Below the pieces are notes generated by a model, which saw only the letters and a list, made by a program, of their open reading frames with translations, did no database searches and was not told the DNA's origin. Below, piece by piece: positions 43,066-51,392 of a stretch of DNA of 56,569 bases. The first letter of the stretch is position 1. Each line of letters opens with the position of its first letter. The position numbers were made by a program, and so were the translations under genes. The DNA comes from an uncultured Flavobacterium sp. (lineage in GTDB: Bacteria; Bacteroidota; Bacteroidia; Flavobacteriales; Flavobacteriaceae): the NCBI GenBank assembly GCA_947632215.1, contig CANROJ010000009.1:1-56569 (forward strand), in the 5' to 3' direction.

Positions 43066-43452
43066 TTAACGTTTAGAGAATTGGAATCTCTTACGAGCAC
43101 CTTTCTGACCGAATTTCTTACGTTCAACCATACGTGGGTCACGCGTTAATAAACCTTCTGGTTTTAAAACTGATCTGTGTTCTACTTCGATTTCACACAT
43201 TGCTCTAGCAATAGCCATACGTACAGCTTCCGCTTGTCCTGTGCTTCCTCCTCCGTAAACATTTACTTTAATATCAAAGTTTTCAACATTATCAGTTAAT
43301 GTTAATGGTTGTAAAACTTTATATTGTAAAGTAGCTGTTGGAAAATAAGTTGTGAACTCTTTTTTGTTTACTGTAATTTGTCCTGTTCCTTCTGAAACAT
43401 AAACACGAGCTACAGCAGTTTTTCTTCTACCGATTTTGTGAATAACTCCCAT
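43066..43452 (-). CDS. rpsI: Ribosomal protein S9
   Basis: This 128-residue small-subunit protein ends in KRFQFSKR, the tail that reaches the P-site tRNA. GRRKTAVARVYV and GGGSTGQAEAVRMAIARAM (GGGSTGQAEA) are family signatures. Its start shares one base with the rplM stop, so L13 and S9 are translationally coupled, as in nearly all bacteria. Confidence 0.98.
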   Translation of the reverse strand: MGVIHKIGRRKTAVARVYVSEGTGQITVNKKEFTTYFPTATLQYKVLQPLTLTDNVENFDIKVNVYGGGSTGQAEAVRMAIARAMCEIEVEHRSVLKPEGLLTRDPRMVERKKFGQKGARKRFQFSKR

Positions 43453-43907
43453 TACTTAATTTCGTTTAAATTAACGGTTTTAGGTTGTTGAGCTTCGTGT
43501 TTGTGCTCAGTACCTACATTTACATTTAGGTTACGGAATAATTGTGCACCTAATTTGTTTTTAGGTAACATTCCTTTAACTGCTTTTTCAACTAATAATG
43601 CTGGATTCTTAGATTGCATTACTTTAGCAGTTAATACTCTTTGACCTCCTGGGTAACCAGTGTGACGGATATATTGTTTATCCTCTAATTTGTTACCTGT
43701 AAGGTTGATTTTTTCTGCGTTGATCACGATTACGTTGTCTCCACAGTCTACGTGCGGTGTGTAATTTGTTTTGTGTTTACCTCTTAAAAGTACTGCAACT
43801 TTTGAAGCAAAACGTCCCAAATTCTGACCTTCAGCGTCAACAATTAACCACTCTTTTTGAGCAGTAGCTTTGTTAGCCGATACTGTCTTGTAGCTTAAAC
43901 TTTCCAC
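43452..43907 (-). CDS. rplM: Ribosomal protein L13
   Basis: This 151-residue large-subunit protein is an early assembly protein. Signatures are WLIVDAEGQNLGRFASKVA, LLRGKHKTNYTPHVDCGD (RGKHKTNYTPHVD) and YRHTGYPGG-like HTGYPGGQR. It heads the rplM-rpsI unit and has a canonical promoter at 43955-43984, only about 50 bp upstream. Confidence 0.98.
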   Translation of the reverse strand: MESLSYKTVSANKATAQKEWLIVDAEGQNLGRFASKVAVLLRGKHKTNYTPHVDCGDNVIVINAEKINLTGNKLEDKQYIRHTGYPGGQRVLTAKVMQSKNPALLVEKAVKGMLPKNKLGAQLFRNLNVNVGTEHKHEAQQPKTVNLNEIK

Positions 43908-43954
43908 AATAATTTAGTATTTAATTAAACATTCCATTCCCAATTAAGGGAGTG

Positions 43955-43984
43955 CAAAAGTACAAATATTTATTTACTATGCAA
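43955..43984 (-). promoter_or_regulatory. rplM-rpsI promoter
   Basis: On the minus strand TACTTTTG (43955-43962) is preceded, after a 19-bp spacer, by TTG (43982-43984). This is a full consensus match in front of a highly expressed operon. Confidence 0.7.
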
Positions 43985-44701
43985 ATACATGTTATGATTT
44001 TTTTAAATATTTAATCACTCAATGAATTGAGTTGTAAGTTGTTTAGGTGTATTTTGCAATGCGAATATACAGTTTTTTATGTATTTAATTGTAAGTCTTC
44101 CTATTATATAATTCAATGTTATAAAACTAGCTATTTTCATATAGATTTCATATATAGACTATTGGGTAAATTCTATTGGAGCTTTACATGTTTTTTCTAA
44201 GGAGCTTAGTAGTATTTTGTTTTTTTAATTTATGTATTACTTGTTTACAATGCTATGTAAATAGATAGTGTTTAGTGCAGTCTTGATCTGCTTTAGTAAA
44301 ACAGCTGTTTTTAAAGCCTAAGTCAAGGTTTTTTTTAAGTGAATTCAATTACTATTTTAAAGGCGTTAGATCAGGCTCTGAGATTATAGCCTTATTGCTA
44401 AGCAATAAGTTGTTTTGGGAATGCAAATCTCTTTAAGATGGTATTGTGGTAGATAGATCGTATATTTTATTAACATGGAGACTAATAGTTCTAATACATA
44501 TAGTTAGCGTCGAAATAAAAATGGCAAGAGCAATCTTTGATTGTCTTACCATTTTTAGTACTTATATAGTAATTAGCATAATACTTGTCTTAGATATATT
44601 TTTTTGTAAATATTACTAATTTAAGGTTTTGTGAAGTTTAATTCACATGTATAAGCTTTTTCTTTACTGTATTTAGCTCATTGCTATTTAAGGGCAAAAA
44701 T
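43985..44701. other. Gene-free region downstream of polA
   Basis: I find no coding sequence here. Two structures stand out: a perfect 8-bp hairpin CTTATTGC/GCAATAAG (44391-44398 and 44402-44409) without a T-tract, and the imperfect hairpin at 44516-44556 that probably ends polA. The rest is AT-rich and featureless to me. Confidence 0.4.
44516..44556 (-). terminator. Probable polA terminator
   Basis: An imperfect long hairpin: AAAAATGG at one end pairs with CCATTTTT at the other, with internal GCAATC/GATTG pairing and a T-rich exit on the minus strand. It lies about 150 bp after the polA stop. Confidence 0.5.
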
Positions 44702-47521
44702 TTAATGTGCTTCTAGCCAATTCTGGCCAACTCCTAAATCCACTACTAGTGGAATTTGGAGTGAGAAAGCATTTTGCATTTGATCTTTTACCATTATTTT
44801 TAAGTCTTCTAATTCCTCTTTATGAGCGTCGAAAACTAGCTCATCATGTACCTGAAGTAGCATCTTTGATTTCCAATTTTCAGTTGCTAGTTTTTGATGG
44901 ATATTTATCATAGCTATTTTAATTATATCTGCTGCGCTTCCTTGAATTGGTGCGTTCACAGCATTTCTTTCAGCAGCTGATCTTACCATAGCATTTTGAG
45001 AATTAATGTCTTTTAAATATCTTCTACGACCTAAAATGGTTTGTACATAGCCATTATCTCTTGCAAAATCCACTTGGTTGGCTATATAATTTTTTAGTTT
45101 AGGGTAGCTATTGTAATATGCATCAATTAGTTCTTTGCTTTGTGCTCGCGTTAAATTAGTTTGATTACTAAGTCCAAATGCTGAAACCCCATATATAATC
45201 CCGAAGTTTACTGTTTTTGCATGACTTCTTTGTTCTTTAGTTACTTCTTCTAATGGAATATTAAATACTTTAGCAGCAGTGGCACTATGAATATCTAGGC
45301 CTTTGTTGAAAGCCTCAATCATATTATCTTCTTGACTTAAAGCAGCTATTATTCTCAATTCAATTTGAGAGTAATCTGCAGCTAAGAGTAAATAATCTTG
45401 GTTTCTTGGAACAAATGCTTTTCGTATAGCTCTACCTGTTTTTGTTCTAATAGGAATATTCTGTAAGTTTGGATTATTGGAGCTTAGCCTTCCTGTAGAG
45501 GCTACAGCTTGCATATATTCGGTATGTATTCTGTTTGTTTTGGGATCTACTTGTTTTGGTAAAGCTTCTACATATGTATTTTGTAGTTTAATTAAACTTC
45601 TCCATTGAAGTATGTTCTGTACTATTAGATTCTCTTTACTTAAGTTACTTAGGATTTCCTCTCCAGTTGCATATTGGCCTGTTTTAGTTTTTTTAGGTTT
45701 AGGACCACCAATTAAAAGCTTTTCAAAAAGGATTTCTCCTAGTTGTTTGGGTGAGGCTAAGTTAAATTCTTCTCCAGCTTCTAAAAATATAGAATGCTGT
45801 AAAGTATCAATGTCCTGTTGTAATTGTTCTTGTAGAGTAGCTAAAAATGAAATATCTAATGCTATACCTTCACTTTCCATATCAGCTAATACTTTGACTA
45901 AAGGAATTTCTATATCATTGAATAAATCAATAGTCTTTGTTTCCACCAATAAAGGTTCGAAACATTGTTTTAGCTGTAAGGTTACATCGGCATCCTCTGC
46001 GGCATATTCTTTTACCATATCTAAATCTACATCTTGCATGGTTTTTTGATTTTTGCCCTTTTTTCCTATTAACTCCTCAATAGGTTGAGGAGTATAATTT
46101 AGATACGTTTCCGATAGTATATCCAAATTATGGCGCATATCTGGATTTATTAAGTAATGAGCAATCATTGTGTCAAATAAAGGTGCGTTTACCTGTATTC
46201 CATATTGCATCAGAACTTTTATGTCGTATTTTAAATTTTGTCCTATTTTTTGAATTTCCGTCGAAGAGAAGAAACCTCTGAATTCTTCTAAAATTTCTAT
46301 TGCTTGAGCTCTGTCTAAAGGAAGGGGAACGTAAAAAGCTTTAGTAGCCTCAAAGCTAAAAGCAATTCCAACTAGATCTGCATTTAATGCATCTAGAGAT
46401 GTAGTTTCTGTATCGAAAGCTACACTTTTGTGTTGTAAGAGACTTTGAATTAATAGTTTGCGAGACATTTTACTGTTACAAAGTTGATACAGGTGCTTTT
46501 TAGTCTGTAGGTTTGTAAAGGTCGTGGTTCCGAAATCTAGTAAACCGACCGATTGCTCTTGTGTCGAGAATAAATCAGGTGCTTTTTGCTGACTATCTTT
46601 GGCTAGATTTATATTGTTTGTTTCATCCTTTTGTGAGGTTGTGAAAATTTTGTCGAATTGCTCTTTCATTCGGCGAAATTCTAGTTCGGTAAATAGAGCC
46701 TCTGATTTTTCAATATCTGGAGTTTCTAAAATATAATTTTCCGCACTGAAGCTTACCGGACAATCTAGTATAATAGTTGCTAGTTGTTTGGATAAAATTC
46801 CCAATTCTTTATTAGCTTCTAGGTTTTGTTTCATTTTACCTTTCAATAGGTGAGTATTGGCCAGTAAGTTTTCCATAGAACCAAATTCTTTTATGAATTT
46901 TTTAGCGGTTTTATCTCCTACTCCTGGAAGACCTGGAATATTGTCAACTGCGTCTCCCATCATACCTAAGTAATCAATTACCTGCAGTGGATGGTCTACC
47001 TCAAATTTCTCTTTTACTTGATCAACTCCCCAGATTTCTATACCATTACCCATTCGAGCAGGTTTATACATGAAAATATTTTCAGAAACTAATTGTGCAT
47101 AATCTTTATCTGGTGTTACCATAAAAACCTGGAAATTTTCCTTTTCAGCTTGTTTGGCTAATGTTCCAATTAGGTCGTCGGCTTCAATTCCATTTACCTC
47201 AATAATTGGAATATGCATAGCCTTCAAAATTTCTTTTATATATGGTACCGCAATTTTAATAGCCTCTGGTGTTTGATCTCTATTGGCCTTGTACTCTGGA
47301 AAAACATTAAGGCGTTGGGTACTACCTCCTTTATCAAAGGCTACAGCTAAGTGGTCCGGTTTTTCTCTTTTAATTACATCTAATAGGGAATTCATGAATC
47401 CTAAGATAGCAGAGGTGTCTAGTCCTTTTGAGTTAATTCTCGGATTCTTTATAAAAGCATAGTATCCTCTAAAAATCAGAGCGTATGCATCTAGTAAGAA
47501 AAGGCGATTTTTATTAGCCAT
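44702..47521 (-). CDS. polA: DNA polymerase I
   Basis: I take the start at 47519-47521 (MANKNRLFLLDAYALIFRGYY); the frame extends 13 codons upstream with no family similarity. The product has 939 residues. The N-terminal flap nuclease has DAYALIFR, VNGIEADDLIG and GVGDKTAKKF. The 3'-5' exonuclease is complete by motif: FDTETTSLD, IGQNLKYDIKVL, EYAAEDADVTL. The polymerase shows SSNNPNLQNIPIR, AADYSQIELR and LQVHDELVFDA. It fills gaps and removes RNA primers. The intact proofreading motifs separate it from Taq-like forms. Confidence 0.96.
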   Translation of the reverse strand: MANKNRLFLLDAYALIFRGYYAFIKNPRINSKGLDTSAILGFMNSLLDVIKREKPDHLAVAFDKGGSTQRLNVFPEYKANRDQTPEAIKIAVPYIKEILKAMHIPIIEVNGIEADDLIGTLAKQAEKENFQVFMVTPDKDYAQLVSENIFMYKPARMGNGIEIWGVDQVKEKFEVDHPLQVIDYLGMMGDAVDNIPGLPGVGDKTAKKFIKEFGSMENLLANTHLLKGKMKQNLEANKELGILSKQLATIILDCPVSFSAENYILETPDIEKSEALFTELEFRRMKEQFDKIFTTSQKDETNNINLAKDSQQKAPDLFSTQEQSVGLLDFGTTTFTNLQTKKHLYQLCNSKMSRKLLIQSLLQHKSVAFDTETTSLDALNADLVGIAFSFEATKAFYVPLPLDRAQAIEILEEFRGFFSSTEIQKIGQNLKYDIKVLMQYGIQVNAPLFDTMIAHYLINPDMRHNLDILSETYLNYTPQPIEELIGKKGKNQKTMQDVDLDMVKEYAAEDADVTLQLKQCFEPLLVETKTIDLFNDIEIPLVKVLADMESEGIALDISFLATLQEQLQQDIDTLQHSIFLEAGEEFNLASPKQLGEILFEKLLIGGPKPKKTKTGQYATGEEILSNLSKENLIVQNILQWRSLIKLQNTYVEALPKQVDPKTNRIHTEYMQAVASTGRLSSNNPNLQNIPIRTKTGRAIRKAFVPRNQDYLLLAADYSQIELRIIAALSQEDNMIEAFNKGLDIHSATAAKVFNIPLEEVTKEQRSHAKTVNFGIIYGVSAFGLSNQTNLTRAQSKELIDAYYNSYPKLKNYIANQVDFARDNGYVQTILGRRRYLKDINSQNAMVRSAAERNAVNAPIQGSAADIIKIAMINIHQKLATENWKSKMLLQVHDELVFDAHKEELEDLKIMVKDQMQNAFSLQIPLVVDLGVGQNWLEAH

Positions 47522-47646
47522 GGAAGATGGGTTTTTGTTTTTTTTATAATAAGTAGTCAAAGATAAGGATTTTTAGTTGCTCGGTAATAATCCAATTTTA
47601 AGTATAAAAATATCAGTTGATTAGGTTATTTAAATTTTGTTAAACC

Positions 47647-47678
47647 TTGTGTAGGGTGGTATTATTAAGTTATTTTTG
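47647..47678 (+). promoter_or_regulatory. Promoter of the metallophosphoesterase gene
   Basis: TTG (47647-47649), 21-bp spacer, TATTTTTG (47671-47678): consensus Bacteroidetes promoter, 25 bp before the ATG. Confidence 0.6.
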
Positions 47679-47703
47679 TTAATAAGTAGAATTATTAAAT
47701 GTT

Positions 47704-48942
47704 ATGAGAATTGGAATTATAGTATTGTTATTTGTTTTAATAGAAGTCTTTGCTTTCATAGGTATAAAACAATTAACCAAGAAAAAGAGTGTATTAGTAA
47801 GCTATATTATATTTAGTTTAGCCATAGTGGTGATTATAATATATGGTTTTACAACTTTTAGTAGGCAACAAGACACTAATATAGCTGCAATGCTTTCCTT
47901 CACTTTAGTGTTGCTTATTTATATCCCTAAACTCATTATAGCTTCATTTATTTTAATTGAGGATTTATTGCGTTATTTAATAGGTGGAGTAAGGAGAATT
48001 AAGCAATATTTTACTTCTTTTGAACCAGCGATCAATTTTATACCAGGTAGACGCCGTTTCATCTCACAAATGGCTTTGGGTGTCGCGGCAATCCCTTTTC
48101 TTTCTGTTTTACATGGAGTTTTAGTAGGACGTTTTAAATACACTATATATAAAACAGTTTTAGAGTTCGATGATTTACCAGAGGCCTTTGATGGCTTCAC
48201 CATTACACAAATATCCGATATACATTGCGGAAGTTTTGACAATCAAGAGAAACTAGATTATGCTATTGATCTTGTGAACCAGCAGAATAGTGATTTATTG
48301 CTTTTTACTGGAGATTTAGTTAATAGTAGAGCTTCTGAGATGGATAAGTGGCTTAGTAGTTTTAAAAAACTTAAAGAGCATCGATACGGTAATTACTCCG
48401 TACTAGGTAATCATGATTACGGGACCTATGCTAAGTGGAGTAGTAAAGAGGATGAAGAACTAAATTTTGAACAAATTTGTGATTTAAGTCCACAAATGGG
48501 TTTTACTTTATTGCGTAACCAGAATGTTACTTTGACTAAAAATGGACAATCTATTTTCTTAGCAGGAAGTGAGAATTGGGGAGCACGTATGAATTTTATG
48601 AAATATGGAGATTTAGATAAGACTTTACAAGGTGTTGAATCAGAGGACTTCAAAGTGTTAATGAGTCATGATCCATCGCATTGGGAAGCCCAAATATTAG
48701 CTCATCCCAAAAATATTCAATTAACATTAAGTGGACATACTCACGGTTCTCAATTCGGAATTGACATACCTGGCTTTATTAAGTGGAGTCCAGTACAATA
48801 TATTTATAAGCAATGGGCAGGATTGTATGAAAAAGGGCGTAAGTATTTATATGTCAATAGAGGGTTCGGTTATCATGCTTATATGGGGAGGACTGGTATT
48901 TGGCCTGAAATCACAGTTATAGAAATGAGAAGGAAAAAGTAA
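47704..48942 (+). CDS. Membrane-anchored calcineurin-like metallophosphoesterase
   Basis: This 412-residue protein has three to four N-terminal membrane helices (about 1-115) and then a phosphoesterase domain. All five metal motifs are intact: SDIHCGSFD, FTGDLVN, LGNHDYG, LMSHDPSHW and LSGHTHGSQFG. It resembles the YkuE/LpxG-like membrane phosphoesterases; a lipid-linked phosphate or pyrophosphate substrate is plausible but not proven. Its intact motifs contrast with the degenerate copy in the protein at 15089-18811. Confidence 0.9.
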   Translation: MRIGIIVLLFVLIEVFAFIGIKQLTKKKSVLVSYIIFSLAIVVIIIYGFTTFSRQQDTNIAAMLSFTLVLLIYIPKLIIASFILIEDLLRYLIGGVRRIKQYFTSFEPAINFIPGRRRFISQMALGVAAIPFLSVLHGVLVGRFKYTIYKTVLEFDDLPEAFDGFTITQISDIHCGSFDNQEKLDYAIDLVNQQNSDLLLFTGDLVNSRASEMDKWLSSFKKLKEHRYGNYSVLGNHDYGTYAKWSSKEDEELNFEQICDLSPQMGFTLLRNQNVTLTKNGQSIFLAGSENWGARMNFMKYGDLDKTLQGVESEDFKVLMSHDPSHWEAQILAHPKNIQLTLSGHTHGSQFGIDIPGFIKWSPVQYIYKQWAGLYEKGRKYLYVNRGFGYHAYMGRTGIWPEITVIEMRRKK

Positions 48943-49015
48943 ATAGTTGTATAAAAATATATACTTTTGTACTTTTAGTTGTTGAATCAATTGAAAAGTA
49001 ATATAAAAAAAGGAT

Positions 49016-49315
49016 ATGTTTAGATTCGCCGATTTACTTAAAGGAAAACTACCAGTACTTGTTTTCTTTCACTCTCCTTCTAACCAAGAAAGTAATGAAA
49101 TGGATCAGATCTTGCAGCTAATTGGAAATGATCTTGCTAATAAAGTGAAAATAGTAAGAATCGACACTTTAAAGAATGAAAGTTTATGTCACGCTTTACG
49201 GGTAAAGTATGTTCCTACTATGCTTCTTTATAAAGAGGATATGCTAATTTGGAGACAAAGTAAAGTTATTGATTCCAATACACTCTGTAGAGTTATTAAC
49301 ATATTGTTAGAGTAA
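49016..49315 (+). CDS. Thioredoxin-fold protein lacking the redox CxxC
   Basis: This 99-residue cytoplasmic protein has the thioredoxin fold signature: LPVLVFFHSPSNQES, VKIVRIDTL and the cis-proline loop VKYVPTMLLY. Where thioredoxin has WCGPC it has SPSN, with no cysteine, so it cannot act as a dithiol reductase. Two other cysteines (SLCHAL, TLCRVI) are not at the active site. LIWRQSKVID parallels LLWKQSGFMD of the true thioredoxin at 21821, which suggests descent by duplication within the lineage. It overlaps the deacetylase gene by 9 bp, convergently. Confidence 0.8.
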   Translation: MFRFADLLKGKLPVLVFFHSPSNQESNEMDQILQLIGNDLANKVKIVRIDTLKNESLCHALRVKYVPTMLLYKEDMLIWRQSKVIDSNTLCRVINILLE

Positions 49316-49930
49316 TCCAAAACAGTACTTGTTCTCTGTAAGGTAATCTAGTAAACGTGGTAGGGTATAATAGAGGTTTTTCTGGGCTTTTATGCTATCA
49401 TGAAAAACTATGATATTTCCATCGCTTAGTTGGTTTATTGTATTTTTTAAGCAGTTTTGTGAACTGATATTTTTGTCGTAATCCTTGGTGAGGTTGGACC
49501 ACATTACAATAGTATATTGGCTTTGTAGTAAGGAATTGATTTGTTTACGAGTTATTTTACCATATGGAGGACGAAATAATTTCTTATGGGGTATTGTGTA
49601 CTTCTCTATCGTATGTTGACATCGTAAAATATTTTCGAGATAATTAGAGCAAGGGTTATTCCAGCCATTTAGATGATTATGCGTATGGTTAGCTACATGA
49701 TGTCCTTGGGCAATTATATGTTGAAAAATATCAGGGTGTTTAACTATATTATCACCAATACAAAAGAAAGTAGCTTTTACTTGGTATTTATTTAAAACCT
49801 GTAAGACCCATGGTGTAATTTCCGGAATTGGTCCATCGTCGAAAGTCAAATAAACTTTTCTAATGTTTTTATCACCAGACCACTGTAGTTTAGGATAGAT
49901 TAAAGGAAGTATTGTTTGGGATAAGTTCAT
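49307..49930 (-). CDS. Polysaccharide deacetylase (NodB-homology)
   Basis: This 207-residue enzyme is of carbohydrate esterase family 4 type. The catalytic Asp pair is in LTFDDGPIPE and the metal histidines in HVANHTHNHLN. The following FRPPYGKITRKQ, MWSNLTKDYD and IIVFHDS motifs complete the active site. There is no signal peptide that I can see, so it may act in the cytoplasm or leave by another route. Typical substrates are acetylated amino sugars of cell wall or surface glycans. Confidence 0.9.
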   Translation of the reverse strand: MNLSQTILPLIYPKLQWSGDKNIRKVYLTFDDGPIPEITPWVLQVLNKYQVKATFFCIGDNIVKHPDIFQHIIAQGHHVANHTHNHLNGWNNPCSNYLENILRCQHTIEKYTIPHKKLFRPPYGKITRKQINSLLQSQYTIVMWSNLTKDYDKNISSQNCLKNTINQLSDGNIIVFHDSIKAQKNLYYTLPRLLDYLTENKYCFGLL

Positions 49931-49944
49931 AACGTAAATATAAA

Positions 49945-49977
49945 AAAAAAGAGTGATTTATAAATCACTCTTTTTTT
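49945..49977. terminator. Terminator after the efflux operon
   Basis: GAGTGATTTATAAATCACTC (49951-49970) is a perfect palindrome flanked by A9 and T7. It ends the minus-strand efflux operon. Confidence 0.85.
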
Positions 49978-49980
49978 GTT

Positions 49981-51390
49981 CTAGTTAACTCCTCCGCCTA
50001 AAGCTTTATAAAGATTGACTAAAGAATTAAGTTGAGTCAATTCCAGGTCTATATAGTTTAGCTCTGCAACTAACGCGCTTTCTCTTGCTGTTAATACATC
50101 TAAATAATTGGCCATTCCTTGGATTAATAACTCTTCAGAATATTCGGTTGCTTGTAAATAAGATTCGTATTCTAGTTTTTTTATTTTTAATTTCTCAGAA
50201 GTACTTTGGTAAGTAAATAAGGCATCTGATACTTCTCTAGAAGCGATTAACATGGCATTTTTATAATCTAAATATGCTTGTTCTTGTCTAGCTTTGGATA
50301 CTTCATATTGGGTTCTTATAGCTCTACCATTTAGAAGTGGTTGAGTTAAGCCTCCAAGGATATTACCAAATATTGAACTTGTAGAAAAAAGATCATCAAA
50401 TTTAGTACTTTGAATTCCTCCATTTGCAGTGATTCTAAAACTAGGATAGAAACTACTTCTACTTACATTTGTTAACTCAAATGCTCCCATGAAATTAAGT
50501 TCAGCGGCACGTACATCTGGGCGATTAACTAATAGTTGAGAAGGCACCCCTATACTTAGTTCTGAGTAAACTTCTTGATTGTTAAGTTCTCCTCTTAATA
50601 CTGCCTCAGGGGCTTTACCTAAAAGCAAGCTGAAATAGTTCTCTGTTAGTTTTATATTGTTTTCTAGATCTAGTAAAATAACCTGAGAATTGTATAATTG
50701 TGCTTGTGATTGTTTTACAGCCACTTCGGTTATTTGTCCAGCATCTTTCAAAGCAACCATCGTCTCTAAGCTTTTCTGTCTATTTTCTATCGTGCGTTGG
50801 GTAACGATCTTTTGTTGATCCAATGCTAATAATTGATAGTATGTTTGTGCCAGCGTAGAGATTAATTGGGTTTTTACTGCTTGGTGTGCAGCAACAGATT
50901 GTAAGTATCCAGCTGCTGTAGCTTTTTGGTTACTTCGGATTTTACCCCATACATCTAATTCCCAAGAAAACTGTGCACTTCCATCCCATAGGTCGGATTT
51001 AATGCGAGTATCTCCTGCAGCACGACCTTGTACGGTGTTTTTAGAAGATACATTATGTGAGTAGTTCGCACCTAAATTCAAGGTAGGGGCATAGCCCCAT
51101 TTTCCTTGTCTCATATATGCTTGTGCTGCATTGATATTTTCAATTGCAATTCGAATGTCGATATTATTCACTAAAGCTTCATCAATGTACCCTAACAAAT
51201 AGGTATCAGTAAAAAAGTCTTTCCAGGCGATTTTACCCATAGACGTTGTGTCTTGTGAGATATTGTCTGTTCGATAAAATTGCTCATCGAGCACCTGTGG
51301 TGCATCATATTTTTTAGCTACAAAACAAGATTGCATTGTAAGACCTAAAACAGCAATTGGAATAATCCTATATATAATTTGTTTTTTCAT
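49981..51390 (-). CDS. RND efflux outer-membrane factor (OprM/NodT type lipoprotein)
   Basis: This 469-residue protein forms the trimeric outer-membrane channel of a tripartite efflux pump. The signal ends in a lipobox (TMQSC). Two internal repeats typical of TolC/OEP proteins are seen, including SWELDVWGKIR and, in the second repeat, NRPDVRAAELN and QPLLNG. It is the last gene of the operon, 2 bp after the permease stop. Family assignment is firm; substrates are unknown. Confidence 0.94.
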   Translation of the reverse strand: MKKQIIYRIIPIAVLGLTMQSCFVAKKYDAPQVLDEQFYRTDNISQDTTSMGKIAWKDFFTDTYLLGYIDEALVNNIDIRIAIENINAAQAYMRQGKWGYAPTLNLGANYSHNVSSKNTVQGRAAGDTRIKSDLWDGSAQFSWELDVWGKIRSNQKATAAGYLQSVAAHQAVKTQLISTLAQTYYQLLALDQQKIVTQRTIENRQKSLETMVALKDAGQITEVAVKQSQAQLYNSQVILLDLENNIKLTENYFSLLLGKAPEAVLRGELNNQEVYSELSIGVPSQLLVNRPDVRAAELNFMGAFELTNVSRSSFYPSFRITANGGIQSTKFDDLFSTSSIFGNILGGLTQPLLNGRAIRTQYEVSKARQEQAYLDYKNAMLIASREVSDALFTYQSTSEKLKIKKLEYESYLQATEYSEELLIQGMANYLDVLTARESALVAELNYIDLELTQLNSLVNLYKALGGGVN

Positions 51391-51392
51391 CG

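Noticed and set aside
47522..47560. Thirteen extra N-terminal codons of DNA polymerase I.
   Set aside because: They show no family similarity; the next Met begins the conserved nuclease domain.
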